This document shows, one piece after another, positions 46,074 to 54,070 of a DNA stretch of 64,000 nt; the stretch's first letter is position 1, and each line of letters begins with the position of its first letter. Source of the DNA: Bacillus sp. FJAT-49711 (GTDB lineage: Bacteria > Bacillota > Bacilli > Bacillales > Bacillaceae_C); NCBI RefSeq assembly GCF_018343715.1, contig NZ_JAGYPL010000006.1, positions 70,790 to 134,789 on the forward strand. Reading direction: 5' to 3'. The position numbers and the translations under genes are program-made. Below the pieces are notes generated by a model. The model did not search any database. It was not told where the DNA came from and saw nothing but the letters and a program-made list of their open reading frames with translations.

Positions 46074-46799
46074 ATGGAAATAGCAACTACTATAATGGGA
46101 ATAACTATAACTACTGCTGCAATCGTTGCGCTTTTAAAAATAATAGCTATTGATATAGTACTATCAGGTGATAATGCTATTGTGATCGCCATGGCTACGA
46201 GGAGCTTGCCAAAGGATTTACAAAACAAAGCGATTCTGTGGGGGACAGCCGGAGCTGTAACACTAAGAATACTATTTGCTATCATTATCGTTTGGTTACT
46301 GCAGATACCTTTTGTAAATATTATTGGAGGACTGTTGTTATTATGGATTGCCTACACTGTTCTTGTAGGTGGAAAAGATGAGGCGAATATTTCATCACAT
46401 ACTGGATTTATGAAGGCAATAGGGACGATTATAATGGCGGATGCTGTTATGAGCTTGGATAATGTTATAGCGGTAGCTGGTGCGGCTAACGGCCACATAC
46501 TGATGATAGCTGTAGGAGTGGCGATCAGTATTCCAATCATGATTTTTGGCTCGAAGTTTATTGTTAAAGCAATGGACAAGTATCATTGGATTGCTTATGT
46601 GGGTTCAGGTATATTAGCGTGGACAGCAGGCGAAATGCTTTTGAAGGACAAGCATGTTGACCAGCTTTTAGGCATTACCGAAGGGTTTATGACCTATTTA
46701 ATCATAGTGCTCCTTACAGTACTAATATTATTTTTGGGATACTCTACAAATAAAAGAGCTGCTTATAAAAGAAGAGAGAGACAACAATATAGTCAATAA
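46074..46799 (+). CDS. TerC-family integral membrane protein (YjbE-like)
   Basis: A 241-residue membrane protein with about seven hydrophobic segments. The TerC signatures IDIVLSGDNAIVIAMATR and MADAVMSLDNVIAVAGAA carry the conserved acidic residues inside membrane helices. Family members in Bacillus (YjbE, YkoY, YceF) are linked to Mn2+ export or metalation of secreted enzymes. A yybP-ykoY manganese riboswitch was looked for upstream and not found. The ATG at 46074 follows GAAGGAAAC. Confidence 0.85.
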   Translation: MEIATTIMGITITTAAIVALLKIIAIDIVLSGDNAIVIAMATRSLPKDLQNKAILWGTAGAVTLRILFAIIIVWLLQIPFVNIIGGLLLLWIAYTVLVGGKDEANISSHTGFMKAIGTIIMADAVMSLDNVIAVAGAANGHILMIAVGVAISIPIMIFGSKFIVKAMDKYHWIAYVGSGILAWTAGEMLLKDKHVDQLLGITEGFMTYLIIVLLTVLILFLGYSTNKRAAYKRRERQQYSQ

Positions 46800-46806
46800 T
46801 AGAGTA

Positions 46807-46848
46807 AACAACCAATTATCATTCTTAGATAATCGGTTGTTTTTTTTA
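46807..46848 (+). terminator. Terminator after the TerC-family gene
   Basis: AACAACCAATTATC / GATAATCGGTTGTT stem with one mismatch, followed by T8. Confidence 0.9.
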
Positions 46849-47110
46849 TTGTCCAGCTCCTCGAGGTCAAACGTTCAGCCAATAAAAATCAAAGAGCGAC
46901 TTTTTTTGCCGAAGAACATTTGCTTGTCAGGGTTGAGCAGGCGCCTTCCACTTTTCATAGCGCATCATTTTTCCTTTATCGCAGTCGAAGAAGGCCAAAG
47001 ATGGAATGTCGACTAAAACACTCTCGTCCCATGGCCGATGTCGACGTTCCCACATCCTGTAACCAGTACATCTATGATAAAGACCTTGCGATTTTCTTAA
47101 TGTGACCGTA
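46849..47110. repeat. Dispersed intergenic repeat copy upstream of the amidase gene
   Basis: Opens TTGTCCAGCTCCTCGAGGTC, a typical left end of this family. It contains two GTCGAC-like sites (47010-47045) around a CTCTCGTCCCATGGCCGATG block. It resembles the 16545 and 38745 copies. Frames inside it have no ribosome binding sites. 47111-47247 has no feature beyond the amidase binding site. Confidence 0.55.
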
Positions 47111-47247
47111 ACTGTAAGCAAGGTTTACTCATATCATAATAAGTAGAAGGGGATAATGGATCGGTGTTGATAGAGATTGTCCAATAGTAAAAAAACATGA
47201 GGTGATTGCGTTCAATTACAATAATTGCGTTAAGGAGAAGATGCAAT

Positions 47248-48252
47248 ATGGTGAAAATATTTATTGATCCGGGTCATGGAGGAACGGATACAGGAGCCAC
47301 TGGTAACGGATTACGTGAGAAAGACTTAACATTAAGTATTTCAAGGAGAATTGAAACAATTTTATTATCTGAATATGACGGTGTACAAGTAAAGATCAGT
47401 CGTAAAGGTGATCAAACTGTATCATTAAGTGAACGGACAAACGCAGCGAATGCTTGGAAAGCTGACTTTTTACTGTCGATTCATATTAACGCTAGTGGTG
47501 GAACTGGTTTTGAGAGCTATATTTATATCGGGAATTATCCTAGTCGAGCTGCAACAAACCAGAAACGTAATGTTATTCATGATGAAGTAGTAAAAGCTAC
47601 TGGATTTATTGACCGTGGAAAAAAAGAAGCTGATTTTCATATGGTACGGGAATCGAGTATGCAAGGTGTATTGACTGAAAATGGTTTTATTGACAATGCC
47701 CACGATGCAATCCTGCTAAGTCAGCCATCCTTTTTGGACAAGATTGCAAGAGGACATACAAATGGTTTGGCGAAGGCGTTAACTTTAAAAAAGAAACAAT
47801 CTAAACAAAGTGCGCCTGAAGCTTCCCTTAGTGGAAAAACAAAAGATGATGATGAAATGTACAAAGTGAATAAAACTTTAGACGGCTTTTTGACAGCTGC
47901 TGACGCAAAGGCGGGAAAAAATAAGAAATCTAAAGTGAAAAAAGGGGCATATTACGTATTCAACCGCTCACAAGGAATGATTAATGTTACGAAAGAAAAA
48001 GGGATGCCGGGCAGTTGGATTAATCCTCAAAATAATACAAGCGCTAAAACACCGAGCACTTTCTTAATTAGAGTGAAAGCAACTGAATTGTGGTATTATA
48101 ACAACTCCGACTGGAACGCTCGAGAAGGGACAGCTAAGAAAGGAGATGTTTTTACAGTTGTCGACACTTTAACAGTAAATGGTTCTAAAATGTATGAATT
48201 AAAGAGTGGTGCGTATATTACGGCGAATCCCAAGTATGTGGAGATTGTGTAG
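47248..48252 (+). CDS. N-acetylmuramoyl-L-alanine amidase (CwlC-like, Amidase_3)
   Basis: A 334-residue protein with an N-terminal zinc amidase domain (about 1-175). KIFIDPGHGGTDTGATG, glutamate in LREKDLTL, histidine in LLSIHINASG and catalytic glutamate in VLTENGFIDN are intact. A lysine-rich linker and a C-terminal module of about 120 residues (SH3-like, or two short cell-wall repeats) follow. No signal peptide is present, as in CwlC, which is made in the mother cell and helps release the spore. ATG at 47248 behind AAGGAGAAG. An extension from 47206 precedes that site. Confidence 0.87.
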   Translation: MVKIFIDPGHGGTDTGATGNGLREKDLTLSISRRIETILLSEYDGVQVKISRKGDQTVSLSERTNAANAWKADFLLSIHINASGGTGFESYIYIGNYPSRAATNQKRNVIHDEVVKATGFIDRGKKEADFHMVRESSMQGVLTENGFIDNAHDAILLSQPSFLDKIARGHTNGLAKALTLKKKQSKQSAPEASLSGKTKDDDEMYKVNKTLDGFLTAADAKAGKNKKSKVKKGAYYVFNRSQGMINVTKEKGMPGSWINPQNNTSAKTPSTFLIRVKATELWYYNNSDWNAREGTAKKGDVFTVVDTLTVNGSKMYELKSGAYITANPKYVEIV

Positions 48253-48260
48253 GATCCATA

Positions 48261-48300
48261 AGCTGTAAAACCTAATAATAGAGGTTTTATAGCTTTTTTT
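48261..48300 (+). terminator. Terminator after the amidase gene
   Basis: AGCTGTAAAACCT pairs with GAGGTTTTATAGCT with a mismatch, followed by T8. Confidence 0.85.
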
Positions 48301-48344
48301 TGTTATAAAAAGAAAAGACAACAAAATGACTTATAAAAACTTAT

Positions 48345-48362
48345 GAAAGCACACAAAAAGAG
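48345..48362 (+). promoter_or_regulatory. Candidate DeoR-family operator (distal copy)
   Basis: GAAAGCACACAAAAAGAG resembles the pair of 20-bp repeats at 48467-48506. It lies about 75 bp upstream of the -35. Confidence 0.4.
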
Positions 48363-48432
48363 TTATATACTAACTTTGTTTGTTTCTCTTATTAAGACAA
48401 ACAAAAATAATAAATAAAAGATTTAAATATTA

Positions 48433-48459
48433 TTGACATTGAAAGCGTAATCATATAAT
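48433..48459 (+). promoter_or_regulatory. Promoter of the sugar operon
   Basis: TTGACA (48433-48438) is a perfect -35. TATAAT at 48454-48459 gives a 15-bp spacer, and TAATAA at 48456-48461 gives 17 bp. Leader of about 120 bases to the TTG start at 48591. Confidence 0.7.
48440..48453 (+). promoter_or_regulatory. Catabolite responsive element (cre) for CcpA
   Basis: TGAAAGCGTAATCA matches the cre consensus TGWAANCGNTNWCA at all but one position. It sits between the -35 and -10, where CcpA binding blocks initiation, so the operon should be repressed by preferred sugars. Confidence 0.75.
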
Positions 48460-48466
48460 AATATAT

Positions 48467-48506
48467 AAAAGCAACCAAAAACACTAAAATGCACATAAAA
48501 ACATTA
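48467..48506 (+). promoter_or_regulatory. Two 20-bp direct repeats, candidate DeoR operator
   Basis: AAAAGCAACCAAAAACACTA (48467-48486) is followed at once by AAATGCACATAAAAACATTA (48487-48506). The 20-bp period places both on the same DNA face just after the -10. The operon encodes a DeoR-family regulator (60966), a family known for A-rich direct-repeat operators. Confidence 0.55.
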
Positions 48507-48517
48507 AAATACCTCTC

Positions 48518-48543
48518 AATACCAATGAAAGTAGATTGGTATT
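48518..48543 (+). promoter_or_regulatory. Perfect inverted repeat in the operon leader
   Basis: AATACCAAT / ATTGGTATT, 9 bp per arm with 8 bases between. It could be a protein site or an mRNA hairpin 50 bases before the first gene. Confidence 0.5.
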
Positions 48544-48590
48544 AATAGAACCTGTGGTGTTGCTTAAAAAATTTACAAGGGGGAAGAGAT

Positions 48591-49949
48591 TTGCAAGATT
48601 TAAAGAAGTCATACAAGCTGTTATTTGTTCTTTTAGTTGCCCTAAGTCTTTTTTTAGCAGCGTGCGCTGGCCAGCCGGAATCTAAACCAACCGGAAAATC
48701 TGAGGGGAGTGGTGGAGAAACCGCATCGCCTTCAAAAGATAAGGTAGTACTAGATTTTTGGACATTTTGGGGATCGGAAACTCGTCGGCCTATTATCGAA
48801 AAAATCATTGATGATTTTAACTCATCACAAGATGAAATAGAAGTAAAACATACTTATTTGCCATGGGGCGATATTTGGACGAAGGCACTTGCTGCTGGTG
48901 CAGCCGGAGATCCACCAGATGTGATCATTAATGATATCAACACAGTTGCACAACGTGCCGAAAAGAAACAAAATACAAATCTAGCAGAATATATCAATAG
49001 TGAACCAGGGTTCGCAGATCAATTTTATCCTCATTTATGGAGTCCAATGTTATACGAAGGCGATGCATATGCCCTGCCTTTTAATACTGATACTTATATG
49101 CTTTTTTACAATAAAGAAATATTTAAGGAAGTGGGTTTAGATCCTGAACAACCACCTAAGACATGGGCAGAGCTTGAAGAGTTTGCTAGAAAAATAGACA
49201 AGAAAAATGGTGATCGATACGAGAGAATTGGCTTTTTACCTCGGCATGGAGCAGGTCATAATATTTGGATGCTGAACGCAGATGGAAAATCTTATTGGGA
49301 CTATGATGCGAATAAACCAATTATCAATCAACCAACGGATGTAGAAACACTTGAATGGTTAATTAAATATGAGAGCCACTACGGACAAAAAGTGATTAAT
49401 GCTTTTACAGCTGAATTCGGTTCTGAAACAGCAAATCCTTTTATTGCAGGAAAAATTGGAATGTATATACAACCAGGAACTTTCTATACACAAATTCGTG
49501 ATTATGGTGACGGTATGGAATTTGGTGTTGCTGAATTGCCTGCGAGAGAGGAAGATTCTGGACATACAACATGGGGCGGAGGGTTTGTTGCTGAGATTCC
49601 TTATGGAGCAAAAAATCCTGAAGCATCGTGGGAATTCCTGAAATATTTAGCAGGTCCGCAAGCACAAGAGCATTGGGCAGTTAAAAACTTCGATAATGTA
49701 GCCAATATTCAAGCTGCTGAAGCTGCTTCTCAAAGCTCCGAATTGACTGATGATGGTCGTGCTACTTATGAAGCGACTGTCGAGAATTTAAAAAATACAA
49801 TTTTAACACCAAACCCGATAGAAGCGCCGGATTATACAACTTTAATAGATCCTGAAGTTGAAAAGGCTTTATTAGGCGACCAAACACCACAGGAAGCTTT
49901 GGACAAAGCCCAAAAAGCGGTTGAGAAGTTAATTGAGAGCACGAAGTAA
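48591..49949 (+). CDS. Sugar ABC transporter substrate-binding lipoprotein
   Basis: A 452-residue extracellular solute-binding protein of family 1 (MalE type). The signal peptide ends in lipobox LAAC (cleavage before C25). The mature part opens VVLDFWTFWGSETRRPIIEKIIDDF and includes PFNTDTYMLFYNKEIF and WGGGFVAEIPYG. It captures a mono- or oligosaccharide for the two permeases that follow. TTG start behind AAGGGGGAAGAG. First gene of the operon, separated from the permeases by a stem-loop that probably keeps its mRNA more abundant. Confidence 0.9.
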   Translation: MQDLKKSYKLLFVLLVALSLFLAACAGQPESKPTGKSEGSGGETASPSKDKVVLDFWTFWGSETRRPIIEKIIDDFNSSQDEIEVKHTYLPWGDIWTKALAAGAAGDPPDVIINDINTVAQRAEKKQNTNLAEYINSEPGFADQFYPHLWSPMLYEGDAYALPFNTDTYMLFYNKEIFKEVGLDPEQPPKTWAELEEFARKIDKKNGDRYERIGFLPRHGAGHNIWMLNADGKSYWDYDANKPIINQPTDVETLEWLIKYESHYGQKVINAFTAEFGSETANPFIAGKIGMYIQPGTFYTQIRDYGDGMEFGVAELPAREEDSGHTTWGGGFVAEIPYGAKNPEASWEFLKYLAGPQAQEHWAVKNFDNVANIQAAEAASQSSELTDDGRATYEATVENLKNTILTPNPIEAPDYTTLIDPEVEKALLGDQTPQEALDKAQKAVEKLIESTK

Positions 49950-49984
49950 ATATTGTTTTTAATCAAGGAGTGCTAACCCCACTC

Positions 49985-50023
49985 AAGGGGTGTCCAAAAA
50001 ATTTGTTTTCAGGGCACCCCCTT
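49985..50023 (+). terminator. Intercistronic stem-loop between binding protein and permease genes
   Basis: AAGGGGTGTCC pairs with GGGCACCCCCTT (one G-U pair, one bulge) over a 16-base loop. No T run follows at once, so it is more likely an mRNA-stabilising or partial terminator than a full stop. Confidence 0.6.
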
Positions 50024-50058
50024 AAATATTTAATATAGGAAGAAAGGGGATGCACAGA

Positions 50059-51015
50059 ATGCGTACCTTGCCAACTACAGATATAGAGATTTCTTCCAAA
50101 AAAAGAAAAAAACCAATGTCGTTGGAAAAGAGAGAAACAATACAAGGGTATATATTTATCGCACCTTGGATTATTGGATTTTTATTTTTAACTGGAGGAC
50201 CTATATTATTTTCCCTGTATGGAAGTTTTACTAATTATGACGTTACATCAAGAATGGATTTTATTGGACTGAAAAACTATATTCGTATGTTTACAAATGA
50301 CGACTTGTTTTGGACTTCTTTATACAACACTCTTTATTATGTTGTAATATCAGTACCTTTAACTACAGCTGGTGCTGTTTTGCTGGGAGTTTTACTCAAT
50401 CAAAATGTTCCAGGAATGAGAGTATTCAGAACGATTTATTATTTACCTGCGGTTCTTTCAGGTGTCGGGGTTTATTTACTATGGATGCAGCTATTAAGCC
50501 CAGATACGGGTCTAGTTAATACGATGTTAAGTTGGGTTGGGATTGATGGTCCAGCTTGGCTCTCAGATCCAACTTGGACAAAACCAGCTCTCATTTTCAT
50601 GAAGCTATGGAGCTTGGGTGGTGGAATGCTTTTATATTTGGCTAGTTTACAAGGCGTGCCAAAATCATTATATGAAGCGGCAGAAATGGATGGGGCGAAT
50701 GTTTTCCATCGTTTTCGTCATATTACAATTCCAATGATTACTCCAGTCATCTTTTTTGATTTAGTTACAAGTTTAATAGGAGGATTCCAAATTTTCCAAG
50801 AGGCGTATGTTATGACGGATAGCGGAAGCGGAGGTCCGGCGAATTCATTAGTTTTCTTTAATCTTCATATGTGGAATAAGGCCTTTAGGGTTTTTGATAT
50901 GGGATATGCCATGGGCATGTCATGGGTATTGTTTGTTATTGTTTTTATTCTAACGCTTATTAATATTAAGCTTGCTCCAAAATGGGTTCATTATGAAGGA
51001 GAGGATAATCGATGA
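50059..51015 (+). CDS. Sugar ABC transporter permease (MalF/UgpA type)
   Basis: A 318-residue permease of the MalF family with six hydrophobic segments. The EAA loop reads SLYEAAEMDGANVFHRFRHITIP (key residues E-A-A and G) and contacts the ATPase. Start: ATG at 50059, 9 bases after AAAGGGG. An ATG at 50050 directly after that site is less likely. Ends in ATGA overlap with the next permease. No ATPase gene is found in the operon, so a shared MsmX-like ATPase is inferred. Confidence 0.9.
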   Translation: MRTLPTTDIEISSKKRKKPMSLEKRETIQGYIFIAPWIIGFLFLTGGPILFSLYGSFTNYDVTSRMDFIGLKNYIRMFTNDDLFWTSLYNTLYYVVISVPLTTAGAVLLGVLLNQNVPGMRVFRTIYYLPAVLSGVGVYLLWMQLLSPDTGLVNTMLSWVGIDGPAWLSDPTWTKPALIFMKLWSLGGGMLLYLASLQGVPKSLYEAAEMDGANVFHRFRHITIPMITPVIFFDLVTSLIGGFQIFQEAYVMTDSGSGGPANSLVFFNLHMWNKAFRVFDMGYAMGMSWVLFVIVFILTLINIKLAPKWVHYEGEDNR

Positions 51016-51887
51016 GCACTATAGCGCATAAAAAAGGTACTTATTTTGAAAGTACTAAAAATAGAAAACTCATATTAAAAGTTATCTTCACTAGTATTCT
51101 CATTTTGGGAAGCTTATTAATATTATCTCCGGTTTGGTGGATGATTTCGACTTCGTTAAAGGATATGAAAGAGGTTATGGTTTATCCTCCAACGCTTTTT
51201 CCAAAAGAATTTCATTGGGAAAACTATAAAAAAGTATTAAATGCAGCACCTTTTATCGGATATGGTGCTAATACGTTGATCATTACTTCTATAAGTGTAA
51301 TAGGGAGTGTTTTATCTAATACATTTATTGCATATGGTTTTTCAAAAATAAGATTTAAAGGTAGAAATGTTTTGTTTGCAATCGTGCTTGCAACAATGAT
51401 GATACCAGGATTTGTCATGCTCATTCCTCAATATATTATTTTTTCGAAATTAGGGTGGCTAAATACATGGTTGCCTTTAACGGTACCTTCATTTTTTGGC
51501 AGCGCCTTTTTCATCTTTTTAATAAGGCAATTTTTCTTAACGATTCCAAATGAGTTAATTGAAGCTGCAAAAATTGATGGGGCTAATCACTTTTATATTT
51601 GGTCAAGATTAATGATTCCTTTAACCAAACCAGTCATCGCAACAGTAGCAATATTCTCTTTTAATGGAGCGTGGAATGATTTCCTTGGACCTTTACTATA
51701 CATAAATGACCCGGCATTTTATACATTGCAACTAGGCCTGCAAGTATTTAAGGGGCATACGAATACGCAATGGAATTTATTAATGGGCGGTTCATTATTA
51801 GTGCTTCTGCCAGTCATCATTCTCTTCTTCTTATTCCAACGATACTTCATTGAAGGGATGAACATTACGGCTGGAACGAAAGGGTAA
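51012..51887 (+). CDS. Sugar ABC transporter permease (MalG/UgpE type)
   Basis: A 291-residue permease of the MalG family with six hydrophobic segments. The EAA loop is LIEAAKIDGANHFYIWSRLMIP (core E-A-A-x3-G). The C terminus (YFIEGMNITAGTKG) is typical for the family. The ATG overlaps the stop of the preceding permease gene by 4 bases (ATGA). It forms the membrane channel with its partner. Confidence 0.9.
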   Translation: MSTIAHKKGTYFESTKNRKLILKVIFTSILILGSLLILSPVWWMISTSLKDMKEVMVYPPTLFPKEFHWENYKKVLNAAPFIGYGANTLIITSISVIGSVLSNTFIAYGFSKIRFKGRNVLFAIVLATMMIPGFVMLIPQYIIFSKLGWLNTWLPLTVPSFFGSAFFIFLIRQFFLTIPNELIEAAKIDGANHFYIWSRLMIPLTKPVIATVAIFSFNGAWNDFLGPLLYINDPAFYTLQLGLQVFKGHTNTQWNLLMGGSLLVLLPVIILFFLFQRYFIEGMNITAGTKG

Positions 51888-51900
51888 GGAGTGGAATGCT

Positions 51901-52824
51901 TTGTCAAAAGTAGTCGCGGGAATAGATATAGGCGGGACAAAGACTCTAATTGGTCTTGTTGATCGAGAGGGACACATACTGGCAAGTCAACAATTTCCAA
52001 CCAACATTCATGATGATCCTACAATTCATATTGGAAAATGTATCGAAAGCGTACGAAGTTGTATGAAAAAGATAAGTATTGATGATCAATCACTTCTTGG
52101 AATTGGTGTAAATGTACCCGGACTAGCCGATCCGAAAAATGGCATTTTAATCCATGCACCTTATGCTGGTTGGAAAAACGTACCTGTTAAACAGTATTTA
52201 CAAGAAGAATGGCGAACAATACCGATTCGAATTGCAAATGATGTAAATTCCTGCGCGCTAGGTGAACTTATCTTTGGAAGAGGAAGGGATTTCCAAAGTT
52301 TCCTTTGGGTAACGATTAGCACTGGAATTGGCGGCGGGATTATTATCGATCGCAACATTCTTGAAGGGGAGCATTTTATTGCCGGTGAGATTGGGCATTT
52401 AGTTGTTGAATGGGATAATGGCAATCTTTGCGGCTGCGGCAACCGAGGGTGCTTGGAGGCACATGCATCGGGTACAGCAATTGCAAAAATGGCCGAAAAA
52501 GAGAATCTATTACAAGCTACAGCTAAAAATGTGGCGGAATTAGCTTATACTGGAAATGAAACTGCTCTACATATTTATAGAAAAGCTGGCGAGTATATTG
52601 GACGGGCATTTTCATATGCAGCGAATGTCTTAAATCCTGGTGCAATTATTATAGGTGGTGGAGTAAGTTTATCATTTGACTTGCTTGAACCGCATATACG
52701 TAAAACTTTTCAATCTGCAGTAATAGATGATACAAATAAAAACATTCCAATTTTAAGGACAGCACTAGGTTATGAAGCAGCCTTAATAGGGGCCGCAAGT
52801 TTAATATATGCAAATGAAAGATAA
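51901..52824 (+). CDS. ROK-family sugar kinase (first copy, zinc motif intact)
   Basis: A 307-residue ROK protein without HTH, so an enzyme rather than a repressor. ATP site VAGIDIGGTKTLIGLVD, IANDVNSCALGE with the catalytic Asp, VTISTGIGGGI, and the zinc motif C177-G-C179-G-N-R-G-C184-L-E186. ROK kinases phosphorylate hexoses or aminosugars (glucose, mannose, fructose, ManNAc). In this operon it may act on mannose released by the GH38 enzyme. TTG start behind AAGGAGTGG. Confidence 0.88.
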   Translation: MSKVVAGIDIGGTKTLIGLVDREGHILASQQFPTNIHDDPTIHIGKCIESVRSCMKKISIDDQSLLGIGVNVPGLADPKNGILIHAPYAGWKNVPVKQYLQEEWRTIPIRIANDVNSCALGELIFGRGRDFQSFLWVTISTGIGGGIIIDRNILEGEHFIAGEIGHLVVEWDNGNLCGCGNRGCLEAHASGTAIAKMAEKENLLQATAKNVAELAYTGNETALHIYRKAGEYIGRAFSYAANVLNPGAIIIGGGVSLSFDLLEPHIRKTFQSAVIDDTNKNIPILRTALGYEAALIGAASLIYANER

Positions 52825-52837
52825 GGGGCTGAACATA

Positions 52838-53416
52838 TTGTTTCGAGCTTACTATAGTGAATATCAATCTGAATGGTTAAAGGTGATGTATCAGCTAGAT
52901 ATACATATCATTGAGGAAATTTATGAATCGATCAAAAAATCTACTGAAAACAATCAACAAATTTTTGTATTAGGCAATGGTGGAAGTGCCGCTTCAGCCT
53001 CTCACTGGGCTTGTGATTTTGGAAAGGGCATTAATGTTGATGGGGTTAAAAGACTTCGAATTTTTAGTTTAACGGACCAAGTACCTCTAATCACTGCCTA
53101 CGGAAATGATATGAGTTATGCAGATATTTTTGTAGAACAATTGAAAAATATTTTAAACCGAGGAGATATCGTCATTGGTCTTTCCGTTTCCGGAGACTCT
53201 GAAAATGTAATTCGAGCATTTCAATATGCAAAGGATACAGGCGCACAAGTCATTTCGCTTGTTGGAGAAAAAGAAGGAAGAATGAAAAATCTTTCGGATA
53301 TATCTCTTGTGATTCCATCAAGTGATTATGGAATAGTGGAGGATGTTCATATGTATGTAAACCATGTAATCTCACAATATATGAGAAAAGAAAACGAGAG
53401 GTTGAAACATGAGTAA
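52838..53416 (+). CDS. SIS-domain phosphosugar isomerase (GmhA-like, first copy)
   Basis: A 192-residue single-SIS protein resembling sedoheptulose-7-phosphate isomerase GmhA. VLGNGGSAASASHWACDF and VIGLSVSGDSENVIRAF are the phosphosugar site. Aligned to E. coli GmhA, the catalytic His180 is kept (YVNHVIS), while Glu65 is Asp (A-C-D-F). The start is TTG at 52838 after AAGGGG. The longer frame from 52808 overlaps the ROK gene. The stop overlaps the next start by 8 bases. Confidence 0.82.
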   Translation: MFRAYYSEYQSEWLKVMYQLDIHIIEEIYESIKKSTENNQQIFVLGNGGSAASASHWACDFGKGINVDGVKRLRIFSLTDQVPLITAYGNDMSYADIFVEQLKNILNRGDIVIGLSVSGDSENVIRAFQYAKDTGAQVISLVGEKEGRMKNLSDISLVIPSSDYGIVEDVHMYVNHVISQYMRKENERLKHE

Positions 53417-54068
53417 GACATTAGCCATTATTCATACAACTCCTGTCACGGTAGGACCATTAAAGCAGTTAGCGAATGAAGTTTTATCTGAAATCTCCAT
53501 CATGAACTTTATGGACGACTCTATTTTGCCGCAATTAGCACAAAATGGCGGCAATTTGAATGATGTTAAAGAAAGATGGATTCAATATGCACAAATTGCT
53601 GAGCAAATGGGTGCGGATATTATTTTAAATGCATGCTCATCAGTTGGTGAATTAGTTGATATAGCTGGGAAAGTAGTAAAAGTCCCTATTGTTCGCATTG
53701 ATAAAGCAATGGCAGAGGAAGCTATTAAGCGCGGCACTAAAATAGGAGTAATTGCAACCTTATCCACAACGATGAATCCTACTCTTAACCTATTAAAAGC
53801 TACTGCAAAAAAGCGAGAAAAAAAGGTAGATTTCCTGCCTGATCTTGTTGAAGAGGCATACAAGCTTTTAATAAGCGGAGATCAAAAAGGCCATGATGAT
53901 CTATTAGTCGAGCACATGTCCAACCTCTCGGAACGGTCCGATATCGTAGTCCTAGCGCAAGCATCGATGGCGAGAGCGGTTCCATTGCTAGCAAAAAAGC
54001 AACAAAGGAAGTTCCTAACAAGCCCCAAGTTTGGCATAATGAGTGTTAAACAAATATTGGAGGAATAA
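53409..54068 (+). CDS. Aspartate/glutamate racemase-family protein with one catalytic cysteine
   Basis: A 219-residue protein of the Asp/Glu/hydantoin racemase superfamily: two similar halves, the first with NACSSVGE (C76), the second with LAQASM (182-187) where racemases have L-G-C-T. Loss of the second cysteine argues against two-base racemisation. A decarboxylase, isomerase or other lyase-like activity on a carboxylated intermediate is possible. It sits tightly between the SIS and FGGY genes, so a role in sugar or sugar-acid catabolism is inferred. Confidence 0.8.
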   Translation: MSKTLAIIHTTPVTVGPLKQLANEVLSEISIMNFMDDSILPQLAQNGGNLNDVKERWIQYAQIAEQMGADIILNACSSVGELVDIAGKVVKVPIVRIDKAMAEEAIKRGTKIGVIATLSTTMNPTLNLLKATAKKREKKVDFLPDLVEEAYKLLISGDQKGHDDLLVEHMSNLSERSDIVVLAQASMARAVPLLAKKQQRKFLTSPKFGIMSVKQILEE

Positions 54069-54070
54069 CC

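Noticed and set aside
46920-47121. Frames on both strands upstream of the amidase
   Set aside because: Both fall inside a dispersed repeat copy and overlap each other.
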